DNA from: Deinococcus hopiensis KR-140
GTDB lineage: Bacteria > Deinococcota > Deinococci > Deinococcales > Deinococcaceae
Length of the DNA: 64,000 bases
Reading direction: 5' to 3'
Assembly: GCF_900176165.1 (NCBI RefSeq)
Contig: NZ_FWWU01000010.1
Location: 229,063-293,062 of the forward strand
Below are positions 63,250 through 64,000 of the stretch, one piece after another. Numbering within the stretch: the first letter of the stretch is position 1; the number at the start of each line of letters is the position of its first letter. Under the pieces are notes generated by a model. That model saw only the letters and a list, made by a program, of their open reading frames with translations. It was not told the DNA's origin and made no database searches. The position numbers and the translations under genes were made by a program.

Positions 63250-63511
63250 GCCGTAAGGATTCCGGTGCCTCTGGGATGAAATCAGGGGCCAACCCGAGCA
63301 GACGCGCCGCGCAGCAGAGCGAGGCGGAAAAACGGTGACACAGAAGTGTGGAATTACCGGAGCGGGTGTAACTACTACAGTTGCAGTTGCTCCAGGAACC
63401 TGCTGTTCAAGGGCTTTCTGTCACCAGTCACCTCCCGAGAATTCCCGTGTTTTAGAGACGGAATCGCCAACTGCAACTGTAGTAGTAACGGGTGATCCGG
63501 AAACCGCATCA
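63250..63511 (+). repeat. MITE-B copy 10, split by an insertion
   Basis: Left part 63250-63372 (AAGGATTCCGG, CTGGGATGAAATCAGGGG, GGAAAAACGGTGACACAGAA), right part 63485-63511 (GGGTGATCCGGAAACCGCATCA). Removing the 112 bp insert and one copy of GTAAC restores a normal MITE-B. Confidence 0.85.
63373..63484. mobile_element. 112-bp inverted-repeat element (MITE-E)
   Basis: Perfect 17-bp terminal inverted repeats (TACTACAGTTGCAGTTG and its complement) flanked by a 5-bp duplication GTAAC (63368-63372 and 63485-63489). Non-coding. Only copy in the window. Confidence 0.92.
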
Positions 63512-63559
63512 ACCGGTCAAAATCACTGGGGCGGGTGGGCCACGTGGATACGGCGGTGG

Positions 63560-64000
63560 CAAAAAGGGCCATGGACGCGAGCGTGATCTGTCTATGAACA
63601 CGCCCTGGCCCGTCATGGCGATCAAAGTGCATGACGCGGACATTTGGAGGCGGCCCGGTCCTCCTCCTGCGGGGAGTGCCGAACGCCTTTCCCCGAAAGA
63701 GACACCTGCGGGCAGATGCGGGATACACCGGGAAACAGGGAACGCTGCTGGGCTGAACGCCGGAGACCGTGAAGCGTCCCTGGTCAGGCCGGCCGAGCAC
63801 CTGGGCACCAAAGCGCCTCCGCGCGTCGCCGGAGTGCCCACGGGATTCGCGGTATGGAAACGGCGGTGGGCCGTGGAGCGGAGCTTTGCCTGGCCCTGGA
63901 AATCAGGGGGCATGGTGGGGGACGGCGAGGCGCTGCCGGAAACAGCGGAACACCTCCTCTACGAGGTGATGGTTTGCCGCTTGGCCAAACGTTCACCCTG
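63560..64000 (+). pseudogene. IS5-family transposase, C-terminal part (runs off window)
   Basis: After frame adjustments: MAIKVHDADIWRR, HLGTKAPPRVAGVPTGFAVWKRRWAVERSFAWPWKSGG, GDGEALPETAEHLLYEVMV. This is the C-terminal DDE region with the final Glu in VERSFAW. The N-terminal half is absent. The sequence continues past the window edge. Confidence 0.75.

Overview
The window is GC-rich bacterial DNA that reads as an accessory replicon or island of a Deinococcus-type organism. The genus is an inference. It rests on the style of the genes (exported WD40 proteins, an activator-type regulator with TPRs, a GHL10 lipoprotein, c-di-GMP enzymes), on the many short non-coding repeats of the kind known from Deinococcus genomes, and on the high load of decayed insertion sequences. 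No rRNA, tRNA, CRISPR array, replication, partition or phage structural gene was found.

Layout. 1-3 kb: end of a TPR protein, repeats, a DUF427 gene. 3.2-6.2 kb: an operon of sensor kinase, FixJ-type regulator and an exported GlcG/HbpS-like protein. 6.6-9.5 kb: TnpB remnant, dead hydrolase, OsmC protein, small membrane protein. 10-14 kb: MHYT sensor kinase cut at its 3' end by an IS5 remnant, then a c-di-GMP-I riboswitch in front of an exported beta-helix protein. 14-24 kb: small unknown genes, GHL10 lipoprotein, GNAT, PAP2 phosphatase, an XRE regulator plus K+ channel operon, broken hydrolases. 24-27 kb: a sigma-70 factor and a TetR/DUF1772 divergent pair. 27-34 kb: exported WD40 operon, then IS630, IS3 and IS5 elements packed together. 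33-41 kb: exported protein, lipoprotein, SARP-like ATPase/TPR regulator, subtilase lipoprotein, styrene-monooxygenase-like enzyme. 41-43.5 kb: decayed VanY, ABC permease and two-component genes. 43.8-47.5 kb: GGDEF-EAL protein and a PAS kinase. 47.7-50 kb: IS66 remnant and an AT-rich decayed gene. 50-55 kb: beta-helix pseudogene, WD40 protein, small genes. 56-62.9 kb: GrpB protein, HD-GYP protein, FUSC-type transporter. 63-64 kb: nested repeats and an IS5 transposase tail.

Two themes tie the window together. First, signalling: three sensor kinases, a GGDEF-EAL enzyme, an HD-GYP phosphodiesterase and a c-di-GMP riboswitch lie within 50 kb, and much of the output is exported (beta-helix, WD40, lipoproteins, protease). 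Second, insertions: at least two families of ~125-160 bp inverted-repeat elements (MITE-A, five copies; MITE-B, ten copies plus a fragment) and several IS sit flush with gene 3' ends, so that in five cases the element's own terminal bases form the stop codon. Many genes are frameshifted; without the reads, true decay and assembly errors cannot be told apart.
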